A DNA stretch of 64,000 bases, from assembly GCF_002086485.1 (NCBI RefSeq), contig NZ_MVHF01000002.1:310001-374000 (forward strand), written 5' to 3'. The DNA is from Mycobacterium aquaticum (GTDB lineage Bacteria > Actinomycetota > Actinomycetes > Mycobacteriales > Mycobacteriaceae). The notes beneath the pieces are model-generated. The model was given only the letters and a program-made list of their open reading frames with translations, was not told the DNA's origin and did no database searches. The stretch's first letter is position 1; every line of letters begins with the position of its first letter. A program made the translations under genes and the position numbers. Below, piece after piece: positions 35,580-43,844 of this stretch.

Positions 35580-36512
35580 TCAGAACACCGACCAGCGGGC
35601 CAGCCGGGCGAATTCCTCGATGGCGGCGACTCCACCGGCAGAGTTGCCTGCGGCGTCCAGGGGCGGGCTCCACACACAGATGACGCCGTGCCCGGGCATG
35701 ATGGCCAGCACCCCACCGCCGATGCCGCTCTTGGCGGGCAGGCCGATCCGGTAGGCGATGTCACCGGCCGCGCCGTACATGCCCGAGGTCAACAGGACCG
35801 CATTCACCCGACGGACGCTGTCTTCGTCGAGAACGCAGGCAGCGGCGCTGCGGTCGGCGAGGAAGAGGGCCGCCCTGGCCAGCGCTCGTACATCAGCCGT
35901 GATCGCGCACTGTGCGAAGTACTGGCGCAACACGTCGTCGATGGGATTCTGCAGGTGGCCGTGTTCGGCGAGCACATGGGCGATCGCCGAATTGCGGTGT
36001 CCCGTCAGGTACTCCGAACTTGCCGTGCGTGCGTCGGACTCGAAAACGGCGCTGGCGTCGGCGTTTCGGAGCAACGCGATGGTCGCGGCCGTGGCGTCGC
36101 CGGCGTGAATGATGAGCCGGTCGGTGACGACGATGGCCCCGGAGTTGACGAAGGGGTTGGCGGGCTTGCCATGGCTGCGCTCCAGGTCGGCGACGGAGCC
36201 GTAGCCGGCATTGGTCGGCCCCCAGCCGATGTCCTGCCATGCGCCACGGTCGTATCCGAGTAGCGCGCACAGAGCGAACAACTTCGACAGGCTCTGGATC
36301 GAGAACACCTCTGCGCTGTCGCCCGTGTGCAGCAGCGTGCCGTCCACGCCTGCGACCGCCATCGCAAACTTGGTGGCGGGGACATCCGCCAGAGCCGGGA
36401 TCTGTGTGCTCACCAGTCCATCGCAGGCGGCCTGCCTGCCGCGCTCGGCCGCGGCGTGCAGGTACTCGAGGTTCGATTCGGTGCGAGAGGGTCGGTGGAT
36501 GCACGTGGCCAC
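35580..36512 (-). CDS. glsA: Glutaminase
   Basis: A 310-residue serine-dependent beta-lactamase-like glutaminase that hydrolyses glutamine to glutamate and ammonia. Family motifs are visible: FSIQSLSKLFALC with the catalytic Ser-x-x-Lys, KPANPFVNSGAIVV, HRNSAIAHVLAEHG, TSGMYGAAGDIAYRIGLPAKSGIGGGVLA (key: YGAAG and KSGIGGG). The GTG at 36512 is behind a perfect AGGAGG. It is divergent from the amino-acid permease that opens the catabolic region to the right, and shares that 209-bp gap containing the GntR-type boxes, so it may belong to the same nitrogen-related response. Confidence 0.93.
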   Translation of the reverse strand: MATCIHRPSRTESNLEYLHAAAERGRQAACDGLVSTQIPALADVPATKFAMAVAGVDGTLLHTGDSAEVFSIQSLSKLFALCALLGYDRGAWQDIGWGPTNAGYGSVADLERSHGKPANPFVNSGAIVVTDRLIIHAGDATAATIALLRNADASAVFESDARTASSEYLTGHRNSAIAHVLAEHGHLQNPIDDVLRQYFAQCAITADVRALARAALFLADRSAAACVLDEDSVRRVNAVLLTSGMYGAAGDIAYRIGLPAKSGIGGGVLAIMPGHGVICVWSPPLDAAGNSAGGVAAIEEFARLARWSVF

Positions 36513-36617
36513 AGCGGTCCTCCTGTCGCGCTTGCGATGTCGCTGCCGAAGTGAAAGGACGGGTGATTAGTCCTTTGTAGCCCGGCCGGTTAACAGCATG
36601 TCACGTTCGCGAGATTT

Positions 36618-36645
36618 GGTCTATAGGTCTTGTTTTTAGGTCTTT
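36618..36645. promoter_or_regulatory. GntR-type boxes upstream of the permease operon
   Basis: GGTCTATAGGTCT at 36618-36630 and a further AGGTCTTT at 36638-36645 lie 77-104 bp before the permease start. The TATAGGTC core recurs at 39868-39881 and, inverted, at 48235-48245. The gap 36513-36721 is otherwise AT-rich and shows no gene. Confidence 0.6.
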
Positions 36646-36721
36646 TAAATCGTACGCTCGCGTCACCTGTAACGAACGTCACGTTGCACCCGGGTAGGTA
36701 TCAGGAAAGGAAGGCTTGTCC

Positions 36722-38260
36722 ATGGCCGTTGAATCAACACCCGCGGCACCGCCCGCGACCGGCTCGGACGGGAGTCGTGCGACCCTCAAGCGTGGAGCGA
36801 TCGGCCTGGTCGGCGTGGTGTTCATGGTGGTGGCGTTCTCCGCACCCATCACCGCGATGACCGGAAATCTGCCTGTGGCAGTGGGTTTCGGTAACGGTCT
36901 GGGTGCTCCGGGCGGGTTCGTCATCGCGACGGTGGTCCTCACCATCTTCAGCGTCGGGTTCATCGCGCTGGCCCGGCACATCACCGCCGCCGGCGCGTTC
37001 TACACGTTCGTCTCGCGCGGGTGGTCGAAGATCCCGGGTCTGGCGGCCGGCGTGATGTCGATGTTCACCTACATGACGATGGAAGCCGGCCTGATCGGCA
37101 TCTTCTCGGCGTTCACCAATCAGGCATTCAGCCAGCAGCTCGGGATCAACCTGCCGTGGGAGGTCTACGCGGCGGTGTGCCTCGTGGTGATCGCGGTGCT
37201 GTCGCATTTCGACATCTCGGTCGCCGCCAAGGTGCTCGGTGTGGTGCTGGTCTGTGAGATCGGCATGCTCACCATCAGCGCCATCGCGTCGCTCATCCAT
37301 CACCCGGACGGGATGAGCTTCACGTCGCTGAGCCCGGTGTCGGCGCTGTCCACCAACGGTGTGGCCGGTGGCGTCGTCGGGCTGGGCCTGCTGATGGCGT
37401 TCTGGTCCTGGGTCGGGTTCGAGTCCACCGCGATCTACGGCGAGGAGTCCAAAGACCCCAAGAGCATCGTGCCGCTGGCCACGATGATCGCGGTCATCGG
37501 CATCGGCGCGTTCTACACCTTCATCTCCTGGGGCGTCATCGTCGGCAATGGCCCGGACAAGGCAGTGGAACTGGCCTCGGGCTCCGACCCCTTCCAACTG
37601 CTCTACAGCCCGGCCCGGGAGTATCTCGGTGAGTGGGGTGTGACCGCCTTCGAATGGTTGGTACTGGGCGGCTCTTTCGCATGTGCGCTGGCCATCCACA
37701 ACTCAGCGGCCCGCTACCTGTTCGCGTTCGGTCGCGACGGCCTGCTGTGGCGCCGCCTGGGCGGTGCACACCACCGGCACGCCTCGCCCTGGGTGGCGTC
37801 GTTGACCCAGAGCGTGTTCGCTGCCGTCCTCCTGATCATCTGCGCGGTGTCGGACAGCGACCCCTACGCCGTGCTGTTCGTACTCGTCGCGATCCTGGCC
37901 ACGCTGTGTCTGCTGATCGTGCAGACGATGTCCTCGATCTCGACGATCGTGTACTTCCACGTCAAGAAGGAACATCCCGAGACCGCACACTGGTGGCGCA
38001 CGCTGGTGGCGCCGGCCGTCGGCGGGCTTGGCATGCTGTACGTGATCTACCTGATGGCCTCCAATATGACAGCTGCGGCCGGAAGTGCCTCGGATACCTT
38101 GTTTTTCAAGTTGATCCCGTGGATCGTCGGTCTCTTGTTCCTCGGGTCGATGGCCGTCGCCGTCGTGTGGCGCAAGACCAACCCACGCCGTTACGCCCGC
38201 ATCGGCAGCACCGTGTTCGACGACCGCCCCGACGAGCTGCTGGCGGCGGATCGGGCATGA
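36722..38260 (+). CDS. APC-family amino-acid/amine permease
   Basis: A 512-residue transporter with 12 predicted transmembrane helices. It has the APC features: LKRGAIGLVGVVFMVVAFSAPI in TM1 (key: VAFSAPITAMTGNLP), GAFYTFVSRGWSK before TM3, and FWSWVGFESTAIYGEESKDPKS in TM6 (key: GFESTAIYGEE). Amino acids, polyamines and amines are typical substrates. GGAAAGGAAGG precedes the ATG at 36722. It overlaps the next SDR gene by 4 bp, so uptake and first oxidation may be co-expressed, under the ATAGGTC boxes. Confidence 0.88.
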   Translation: MAVESTPAAPPATGSDGSRATLKRGAIGLVGVVFMVVAFSAPITAMTGNLPVAVGFGNGLGAPGGFVIATVVLTIFSVGFIALARHITAAGAFYTFVSRGWSKIPGLAAGVMSMFTYMTMEAGLIGIFSAFTNQAFSQQLGINLPWEVYAAVCLVVIAVLSHFDISVAAKVLGVVLVCEIGMLTISAIASLIHHPDGMSFTSLSPVSALSTNGVAGGVVGLGLLMAFWSWVGFESTAIYGEESKDPKSIVPLATMIAVIGIGAFYTFISWGVIVGNGPDKAVELASGSDPFQLLYSPAREYLGEWGVTAFEWLVLGGSFACALAIHNSAARYLFAFGRDGLLWRRLGGAHHRHASPWVASLTQSVFAAVLLIICAVSDSDPYAVLFVLVAILATLCLLIVQTMSSISTIVYFHVKKEHPETAHWWRTLVAPAVGGLGMLYVIYLMASNMTAAAGSASDTLFFKLIPWIVGLLFLGSMAVAVVWRKTNPRRYARIGSTVFDDRPDELLAADRA

Positions 38261-39015
38261 CCGATTGGTCGACGATGCGGGTCCTGGTCACCGGCGGCAG
38301 CCGGGGCATAGGGCTCGGGATCGCCCAGGGATTCCTGCGCGCTGGAGCTGCGGTCGCGATCAGCGGCCGCAGCCCGGACGCCCTCGATGCCGCCACACGA
38401 CGGCTCGGCCGGCGGGTTCATGGCGTGCTGGCCGACGTCGCCAACCCCCAGGCCTGCGTCGCGATGGCGGATCAGGCGGAGGACAGGCTCGGCGGCCTGG
38501 ATGTGTTGTGCGCCAACGCCGGAATCTACCCTGAACGCACATTGGACAAATTGGGTAGCGACGACGTTTCAGCCATCCTGGCCACCAATGTCGCCGGTAC
38601 GATCTTCTCCGTGCAGGCCTGCCGGGCGGCGCTGAAAGCCTCGGGCCGCGGCCGAGTGGTGGTCACCTCGTCGATCACCGGACCGGTCACGGGTTTTCCG
38701 GGTCTGAGCCACTACGGCGCGAGCAAGGCCGCGCAGTTGGGATTCGTCCGCAGTGCCGCACTCGAACTGGCCGCCGAGGCCATCACCATCAATGCCGTGC
38801 TGCCCGGCAGCATCGCAACCGAGGGGCTGGACGGACTCGGGGCGGACACCATTGCGCGCATGCAGGCCTGCATACCGCAGCGTCGACTCGGCTCACCCGA
38901 CGATATTGCCGCGGCAGCAATGTTTTTCGCCAGCGAAGAGGCGTCGTTCATCACCGGCCAGACCTTGGTGGTCGATGGCGGTCAGACGCTTCCGGAACTG
39001 CCTGCGTCGCTGTAG
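38257..39015 (+). CDS. Short-chain dehydrogenase/reductase
   Basis: A 252-residue classical SDR. It has the NAD(P)-binding motif VTGGSRGIGLGIA (Rossmann TGxxxGIG), NAG at CANAGIYPE, the catalytic Ser in VTSSITGP, Tyr-x-x-x-Lys in YGASKAA, and the closing TGQTLVVDGGQ. It resembles FabG-type 3-oxoacyl reductases and alcohol dehydrogenases. It is translationally coupled to the permease (ATGA) and faces the GntR gene with 10 bp between stops. Confidence 0.88.
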   Translation: MTDWSTMRVLVTGGSRGIGLGIAQGFLRAGAAVAISGRSPDALDAATRRLGRRVHGVLADVANPQACVAMADQAEDRLGGLDVLCANAGIYPERTLDKLGSDDVSAILATNVAGTIFSVQACRAALKASGRGRVVVTSSITGPVTGFPGLSHYGASKAAQLGFVRSAALELAAEAITINAVLPGSIATEGLDGLGADTIARMQACIPQRRLGSPDDIAAAAMFFASEEASFITGQTLVVDGGQTLPELPASL

Positions 39016-39025
39016 CGCGTCGTGC

Positions 39026-39766
39026 TCAGCGTTTGAGCCAGGATTCGATGGTGTGCCGGGTGTCGTTGATATGGGCTTCCATCCGCTCTGCGGCCAGTTC
39101 CGGTTCGCGGTTCTCGATCGCTTCCAGGATGGACTCGTGGAAGTCGTTGGCATTGGGCTCGAGCCGGCCGAAGATGGCGCCCACCGGCAGCCACATCCGT
39201 CGCCGGGCGTCGGCCACCGCGTCGAGCAGGCGCTCGTTCTGCGCGGCTTGTGCGATGCCCATGTGAAACGCGGTGTCGAGGGTTTGGAATTCGGTGGTGT
39301 GCTGGCCGGATTGATCGTTGAGCGCGGTGTCGAGTGCGGCGTCCATGCCGGTCAACAGCTTGTGCAGGTCGGTCAGGTCGACGCTGCGGCGCCGCTCGGC
39401 CGCCAAGCGCGTCGCTCCGGTTTCGACGATGATTCGGTAGTCGAACGCGTCGCGGATGGCCCGCTTGTTGGCGCGCATCTCGCGGCGCATCTGCGCGGCG
39501 TCGTATTCCGGAGCCTGCACGGTGAACCCGCCGCCGCGCCCGCGTCGGACCGCGATGAGACCTTCGCGCTCCAGCACTGCCACCGCGGCCCGCACCGTCG
39601 TGCGCGACACATCGAGCATTTCGGACAGTTCGCGTTCGGTCGGCATCCGGTCACCGGGGCGGAACTGGCCCAACTCCAGGGCGCGTCGCATCTGGTCGAC
39701 CACCAGTTCGTGCGCCGGGATCTGACGCACGGGACTCAGCGCGGCTTTGCTCGACGGTGACACCAT
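39026..39766 (-). CDS. GntR-family (FadR-type) regulator
   Basis: A 246-residue regulator. The winged HTH (about 15-80) reads LELGQFRPGDRMPTERELSEML (key: GDRMPTERELSE), VSRTTVRAAVAVLEREGLI and RRGRGGGF. The C-terminal FCD domain (about 100-240: FDYRIIVETGATRLAAERR, FHMGIAQAAQNERLLDAV) binds a small carboxylated ligand, often through a metal. The ATG at 39766 lies behind AAGGGGT. It sits at the centre of the catabolic region, divergent from an eight-gene operon, with ATAGGTC boxes in the shared gap. It is the best candidate for the regulator of the region. Confidence 0.9.
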   Translation of the reverse strand: MVSPSSKAALSPVRQIPAHELVVDQMRRALELGQFRPGDRMPTERELSEMLDVSRTTVRAAVAVLEREGLIAVRRGRGGGFTVQAPEYDAAQMRREMRANKRAIRDAFDYRIIVETGATRLAAERRRSVDLTDLHKLLTGMDAALDTALNDQSGQHTTEFQTLDTAFHMGIAQAAQNERLLDAVADARRRMWLPVGAIFGRLEPNANDFHESILEAIENREPELAAERMEAHINDTRHTIESWLKR

Positions 39767-39833
39767 GGCTACCCCTTTTCGCTTGCTCGAAGGGTAACCC
39801 ATCTGACCGTCAAATCAGGTAAGCCCTGGGCCT

Positions 39834-39881
39834 TTGGACCAAATACCAATAAAAGAACTAAAAACTTGACCAATAGGTCTT
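39834..39881. promoter_or_regulatory. GntR-type operator region between gntR and the SDR operon
   Basis: GACC-AATA-GGTC at 39868-39879 is a palindrome with 4-bp arms, 59 bp before the SDR start and about 100 bp before gntR. A related TTGGACCAAATACCAATAA element lies at 39835-39853. The GGTCTT at its right end matches the box at 36625-36631. Confidence 0.6.
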
Positions 39882-39938
39882 TATGCGTGAGACTCGGTGT
39901 CAGTAGGTGATCGGCATCACGAACGAAAGGATCAAGCG

Positions 39939-40670
39939 GTGGGAGACAAGGTCATCGTGACGGGAGGGGCCGGTGTCATCGGCCAGGCGATCTGTCGCCG
40001 CCTGCTCCAGAGCAACTACGTCCCCGTGGCGGCGGATGTGAAGCCGGCTGTCGACGCGCTCGATCTCGCCGAGGCCCGCATGGTCGGCGCCCAGGCGGTG
40101 GCCATGGACGTCACCGATCCCGAGAGCATCGATTCGGCGTTGGCGTCGGTGGTTGCGGACGGTGAGACCGTGTACGGGTTGGTCAACTGTGCTGGGATCC
40201 TGCGTGATTCGTTCCTCGGCGAGCTTGATGAAGCCAAGCTGGAGGTGATGTTCCAGGTGAACATCGCCGGCATGGCGCGCGTGACCGATGCGGTCGCGCC
40301 GCTGCTGACAGAGGGCAGCGCGATTGTGAACATCGGCAGCCTGACGGGGCATTTCGGGCGGTTCCGCGGGGCATCGGTGTATGGGGCGACCAAGGCGGGC
40401 ATCGCGGCCTACACGCGGTATGTCGCCGAGGAACTCGCCGAGCGCGGCATCCGGGTCAACAACGTGGCGCCCGGTGTGATCCGCGCGCCGATGAGCCCGT
40501 CGATGGCGCGGGTGTCCGGTGGTGAGGAAGTCAGCGCGAGTTACGCCATGCTCAAGCGCATCGGTGAGCCCGAAGAGGTGGCCGAGGCCGTCGAATTCCT
40601 GCTCTCGCCGCGTGCGTCGTTCATCACCGCGCAGACGCTGCTGGTCGACGGCGGTGTCGTCGCATGGTGA
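39939..40670 (+). CDS. Short-chain dehydrogenase/reductase
   Basis: A 243-residue SDR, first gene of the long operon. The cofactor motif is VTGGAGVIGQAIC, with Val in place of the usual first Gly-Ile; NCAGI, Ser in NIGSLTGHF, YGATKAG for Tyr-x-x-x-Lys and QTLLVDGG follow. The Asp after strand 2 (AADVKP) favours NAD. The GTG at 39939 lies 7 nt after GAAAGGA. It overlaps the DUF1116 gene by 7 bp. Confidence 0.87.
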   Translation: MGDKVIVTGGAGVIGQAICRRLLQSNYVPVAADVKPAVDALDLAEARMVGAQAVAMDVTDPESIDSALASVVADGETVYGLVNCAGILRDSFLGELDEAKLEVMFQVNIAGMARVTDAVAPLLTEGSAIVNIGSLTGHFGRFRGASVYGATKAGIAAYTRYVAEELAERGIRVNNVAPGVIRAPMSPSMARVSGGEEVSASYAMLKRIGEPEEVAEAVEFLLSPRASFITAQTLLVDGGVVAW

Positions 40671-41938
40671 GTACCGAACAGCTGCAGACCGCGCCTGCGG
40701 CGGTCGAGGCGGCCAACGCCGAGTCGTTTCGCCGGCTCGACGCTGCCGACCCTTGGGTCATCGATGTGCGACCGGCCCGCGAGGTGTTGCCCGGCTACCG
40801 CGACAACCTGGTGCTGACCTCCGGTGCTCCCATGGCGTGGGAGGACTACAGCGGAGGTCAGCGTGAGGCGCTCATCGGCGGCGCGTTGTTCGAAGGTTTG
40901 GCGCCCGACCGTGACGAGGCGATCGCCCGGTTCGCGTCCGGGGAGATCGAGGTGGGTGCCTGCCACGATTACGCCGCCGTCGGCTCATTGGCCGGCATCT
41001 ACACCGCGTCCATGCCGGTGTTCGTCGTCGAAAACCGCGCCCACGGCAATCGCGGATACTGCAACTTCTACGAGGGCAAGGAGCACCGGCGGCTCAATTA
41101 CGGCTGCTACGACGCGGGGGTGCATGAACGCCTGCTGCACGTCAACAACGTGCTGGCGCCTGTGGTCGGGGAGGCGATCCGCCGCCGCGGCGGTATCGCA
41201 CTCAAACCGTTGATCGCCAGGGCCCTGCGGATGGGCGATGAGGTGCACAGCCGCAACGCAGCAGCCTCGATCCTGTTCAACCGTGAGATCCTGCCCTCGA
41301 TCCTGGACATGGTCGATGATCAGGTGCCCGGGGTGCGCGACACCATGATGCATCTGGCCGAGAACGACTACTTCTTCCTGAGGTTGTCGATGGCGGCGGC
41401 GAAAGCCTCGGCGGACGCGATGGTGGTTCCAGGCTCGACCCTTGTCTCCGCTATGGCGTTCTCCTGCCGCGGGTTTGCGATCAGGCTGGCGGGTCTCGGC
41501 GATATGTGGTTCGAAGGGCCACCGCCGATTCACGAGGGCAAGCTGTTCGCCGGGCATACCGAGGACGAGATCACCTGGATGGGTGGCGAGTCGCCCATCA
41601 CCGAAACCATCGGCCTGGGCGGGTTCGCACAGTCATGTGCCTTGTCGCTGCAGGAGTATCAGGGCGGCTCGCCTGAAGCGATGATCGAGCGCAACCGCGA
41701 GATGTACGCCATTACTCACGGTGAGAACAGTGCCTACCGCATTCCCTTGTTCGGCTTCCGTGGGACGCCAACGGGTATCGACGCCCGCAAGGTCCTGGAA
41801 ACCGGCGTGCTGCCGGTGATGGATGTGGGGCTGGCCGGGCGCGACGGCGGCCAAATCGGCGCCGGTGTGATCCGGGCCCCGCGGGAGTGCTTCGCTGCTG
41901 CCATGGCAGAGCACGAGCGTCGGTACGGTTCGGCATGA
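40664..41938 (+). CDS. DUF1116 protein (YlbE/AllG-like)
   Basis: A 424-residue protein of the DUF1116 family (E. coli YahG, YlbE/AllG). Typical features are ANAESFRRLDAADPWVIDVRPA, the central DYAAVGSLAGIYTASMPVFVVEN (key: GSLAGIYTASMPV), YCNFYEGKEHRRLNYGCYD, and RMGDEVHSRNAAAS. In E. coli, AllG acts with AllF (FdrA) and AllH in oxamate carbamoyltransferase, the last step of allantoin use. Neither an FdrA-like nor a DUF2877-like gene is in this window, so the protein must act alone, with another partner, or in a different reaction. It is coupled by overlaps to SDRs on both sides. Confidence 0.82.
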   Translation: MVSTEQLQTAPAAVEAANAESFRRLDAADPWVIDVRPAREVLPGYRDNLVLTSGAPMAWEDYSGGQREALIGGALFEGLAPDRDEAIARFASGEIEVGACHDYAAVGSLAGIYTASMPVFVVENRAHGNRGYCNFYEGKEHRRLNYGCYDAGVHERLLHVNNVLAPVVGEAIRRRGGIALKPLIARALRMGDEVHSRNAAASILFNREILPSILDMVDDQVPGVRDTMMHLAENDYFFLRLSMAAAKASADAMVVPGSTLVSAMAFSCRGFAIRLAGLGDMWFEGPPPIHEGKLFAGHTEDEITWMGGESPITETIGLGGFAQSCALSLQEYQGGSPEAMIERNREMYAITHGENSAYRIPLFGFRGTPTGIDARKVLETGVLPVMDVGLAGRDGGQIGAGVIRAPRECFAAAMAEHERRYGSA

Positions 41939-42783
41939 CGAGTGCGGCTGCGGAGGTGAGGAGCAATGAGGCCACTGCGGACGTGAGGAGCAATGAGGCC
42001 ACTGCGGACGCGAGGAGCAGCGTGGCAGCCCGGGTGTTTCCGCTGACATTCTCCGGCGGCGACGCCGTGGTCACGGGAGCTGCTTCGGGAATCGGGGCGG
42101 CGATCGCCCGGACCTTGATGGGCGCCGGGGTCCGCACGGTGCGACTGGACGTGCGCACGCCCGATCCAGAACCGGGCTATCCGGACCAACTGCAGGTCGC
42201 GCTCGGCGCGGACGTGCGTGACGAGGCACTGGCCCAGCGGCTCGCCGGGGTAGGTGTCGACGACGTCTCGTACCTGGTGAATTGCGCGGGCGTCATCGAC
42301 AACACCGGATTCGCCGGAGTCGACCGACACGCCTGGCTGCGTTGCCTGGAGATCAATCTGGTCGGCGCGTACAACCTCATCGACACCCTCGGCCCCGCAC
42401 TGCGCCGCGCTCGCGCGGCCGCCGTCGTCAACATCACCTCGATCGAGGCCGCCCGGGTCATCGCGCTGTCGGACCCCGATCCCACGCCGCAGTACGCGGC
42501 GTCGAAAGCGGGATTGCACATGCTCACCCAGACCGCGGCGCGGGCCCTGGCCGCCGACGGTGTGCGTGTCAACAGCGTCTCACCAGGGTTCACAGCGACG
42601 CCGATGGCCGCCGCGCATGGTGACACGTCCGTGCTCCCGCCCGCGTTGGCTGCGCGAGTGCCTGCCGGACGCTTCGCCCAGCCCGGGGACATCGCGTCGG
42701 CAGTGATGTTCCTGCTCAGCGATCAAGCCGTCTACATCACCGGCACCGACTTGCGCGTCGACGGGGGGTTCGCGCTGACATGA
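41935..42783 (+). CDS. Short-chain dehydrogenase with a repeat-built N-terminus
   Basis: A 282-residue SDR whose core begins near residue 40: VVTGAASGIGAAIA, NCAGV, Ser in NITSIEAA, YAASKAG and TGTDLRVDGGFAL. The first 35 residues contain a tandem repeat, VRSNEATAD, encoded by a 27-bp DNA repeat. The repeat can be skipped by GTG starts at 41956 or 41983. The ATG at 41935 overlaps the DUF1116 stop (ATGA) and is preferred. Its end overlaps the Cys-rich gene by 4 bp. Confidence 0.84.
   Translation: MTSAAAEVRSNEATADVRSNEATADARSSVAARVFPLTFSGGDAVVTGAASGIGAAIARTLMGAGVRTVRLDVRTPDPEPGYPDQLQVALGADVRDEALAQRLAGVGVDDVSYLVNCAGVIDNTGFAGVDRHAWLRCLEINLVGAYNLIDTLGPALRRARAAAVVNITSIEAARVIALSDPDPTPQYAASKAGLHMLTQTAARALAADGVRVNSVSPGFTATPMAAAHGDTSVLPPALAARVPAGRFAQPGDIASAVMFLLSDQAVYITGTDLRVDGGFALT
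41956..42020 (+). repeat. 27-bp tandem repeat within the SDR gene
   Basis: Two identical 27-bp units, starting GTGAGGAGCAATGAGG, occupy 41956-41982 and 41983-42009. A third, partial copy runs to 42020, starting with one C-for-T change. The unit is a multiple of three, so copy-number change would keep the frame. Confidence 0.85.
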
Positions 42784-43844
42784 CCACCTACGAAGGCACG
42801 GTCGTCGCCTACGAGCCCTCGCTGGGGAGGTTGGCCCGCACCGGATCCTGGGAGCAGCTCGCGAAGGGCACCTATCGCGCCGCTGCCGAGCAGTTGGCCG
42901 CCGGTGACGGCGCCGCGGCAGCACAACTCGTCGAGGTGGCAGTCTTGGAGGCCGATGAACTGCGCGACATCTACGAGCGCTGGCCGGCGGCCACCACCGA
43001 GTGGATTCTCGGCCACGGCGTGCCTGTCGACGAGGTGACGGCCGCGGTAGCTGCTCTGACGACCTTGATCGGCGAGCCTGCCATGGAAGGCATCCAGGCG
43101 CAGTGGCCGCAGTTCACCGCCGCCGTCGCCACGGCCGCCGTAGCATGCCGTCGGGGGACGCCCGACGCAGTCGCCGCGATCGAACACGCCCGCGCGGTGT
43201 GGCAGGGCATCCACGATCGCGCTGTCGATCGCGTCGCCGGTCTCGTCGACATCGCGACCCGTCTGGTCGGCGAGGACAGCCTCGGCGAGCTGTGGGATTT
43301 CCTGATGGACGACTGGTACGAGGTGCATGCCCGCCGTTACTCCCTGGACAACCAGCCGTGGTCGGATTCGGTGCACCAGCTGATGATCGCCATCGTCGAC
43401 GGCTTCCACGCCCACCTCACGGGCACCGGCCGGGCGGGCGACATCGAGATCATCCACGAGCCCACGCGGATCGGATTCCGTTTCGCCCCATGCGGATCTG
43501 GTGGCCGGTCGCTCGACCCGCGCATCACGGACGGTGCGCCCCGCTCCGGTGCGCCGTTCGGATTCGCGGTCACCACCGAACCGCACGACTGGGCCTGGAA
43601 CACCGTCGGCATCTGTTCCTACTGCGTGCACTGCTGTCAGCTCAACGAGGTCATGCCGATTGACCGGCTGGGGTACCCGACGCGGGTCATCGACGCCCCG
43701 ACGTGGGACCCGGATGCGCCGGTTACCTCCTGCACCTGGTGGGTGTATCGCGATCCCGCCGACGTGCCCGATTACGTCTACCGGCGCGTCGGCCGCGATC
43801 CCGGGCGCCGGCCCGTCCGAAACGGAGGAACAGACCATGACTGA
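42780..43844 (+). CDS. Unrecognised protein with a Cys-rich C-terminal motif
   Basis: A 354-residue cytosolic protein that I do not recognise. The N-terminal 200 residues look all-helical. The C-terminal part has EPTRIGFRFAPCGSGGRSLD, then WNTVGICSYCVHCCQLNE with Cys in a CxxCxxCC pattern, and VTSCTWWVYRDP. These six Cys with nearby His could bind a metal or iron-sulfur cluster, or one could be catalytic. It overlaps the SDR before it (4 bp) and the ligase after it (8 bp), so it is tightly tied to the gamma-glutamylation-like genes. A distant relation to ATC-hydrolase-type proteins is possible but unproven. Confidence 0.7.
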   Translation: MTTYEGTVVAYEPSLGRLARTGSWEQLAKGTYRAAAEQLAAGDGAAAAQLVEVAVLEADELRDIYERWPAATTEWILGHGVPVDEVTAAVAALTTLIGEPAMEGIQAQWPQFTAAVATAAVACRRGTPDAVAAIEHARAVWQGIHDRAVDRVAGLVDIATRLVGEDSLGELWDFLMDDWYEVHARRYSLDNQPWSDSVHQLMIAIVDGFHAHLTGTGRAGDIEIIHEPTRIGFRFAPCGSGGRSLDPRITDGAPRSGAPFGFAVTTEPHDWAWNTVGICSYCVHCCQLNEVMPIDRLGYPTRVIDAPTWDPDAPVTSCTWWVYRDPADVPDYVYRRVGRDPGRRPVRNGGTDHD

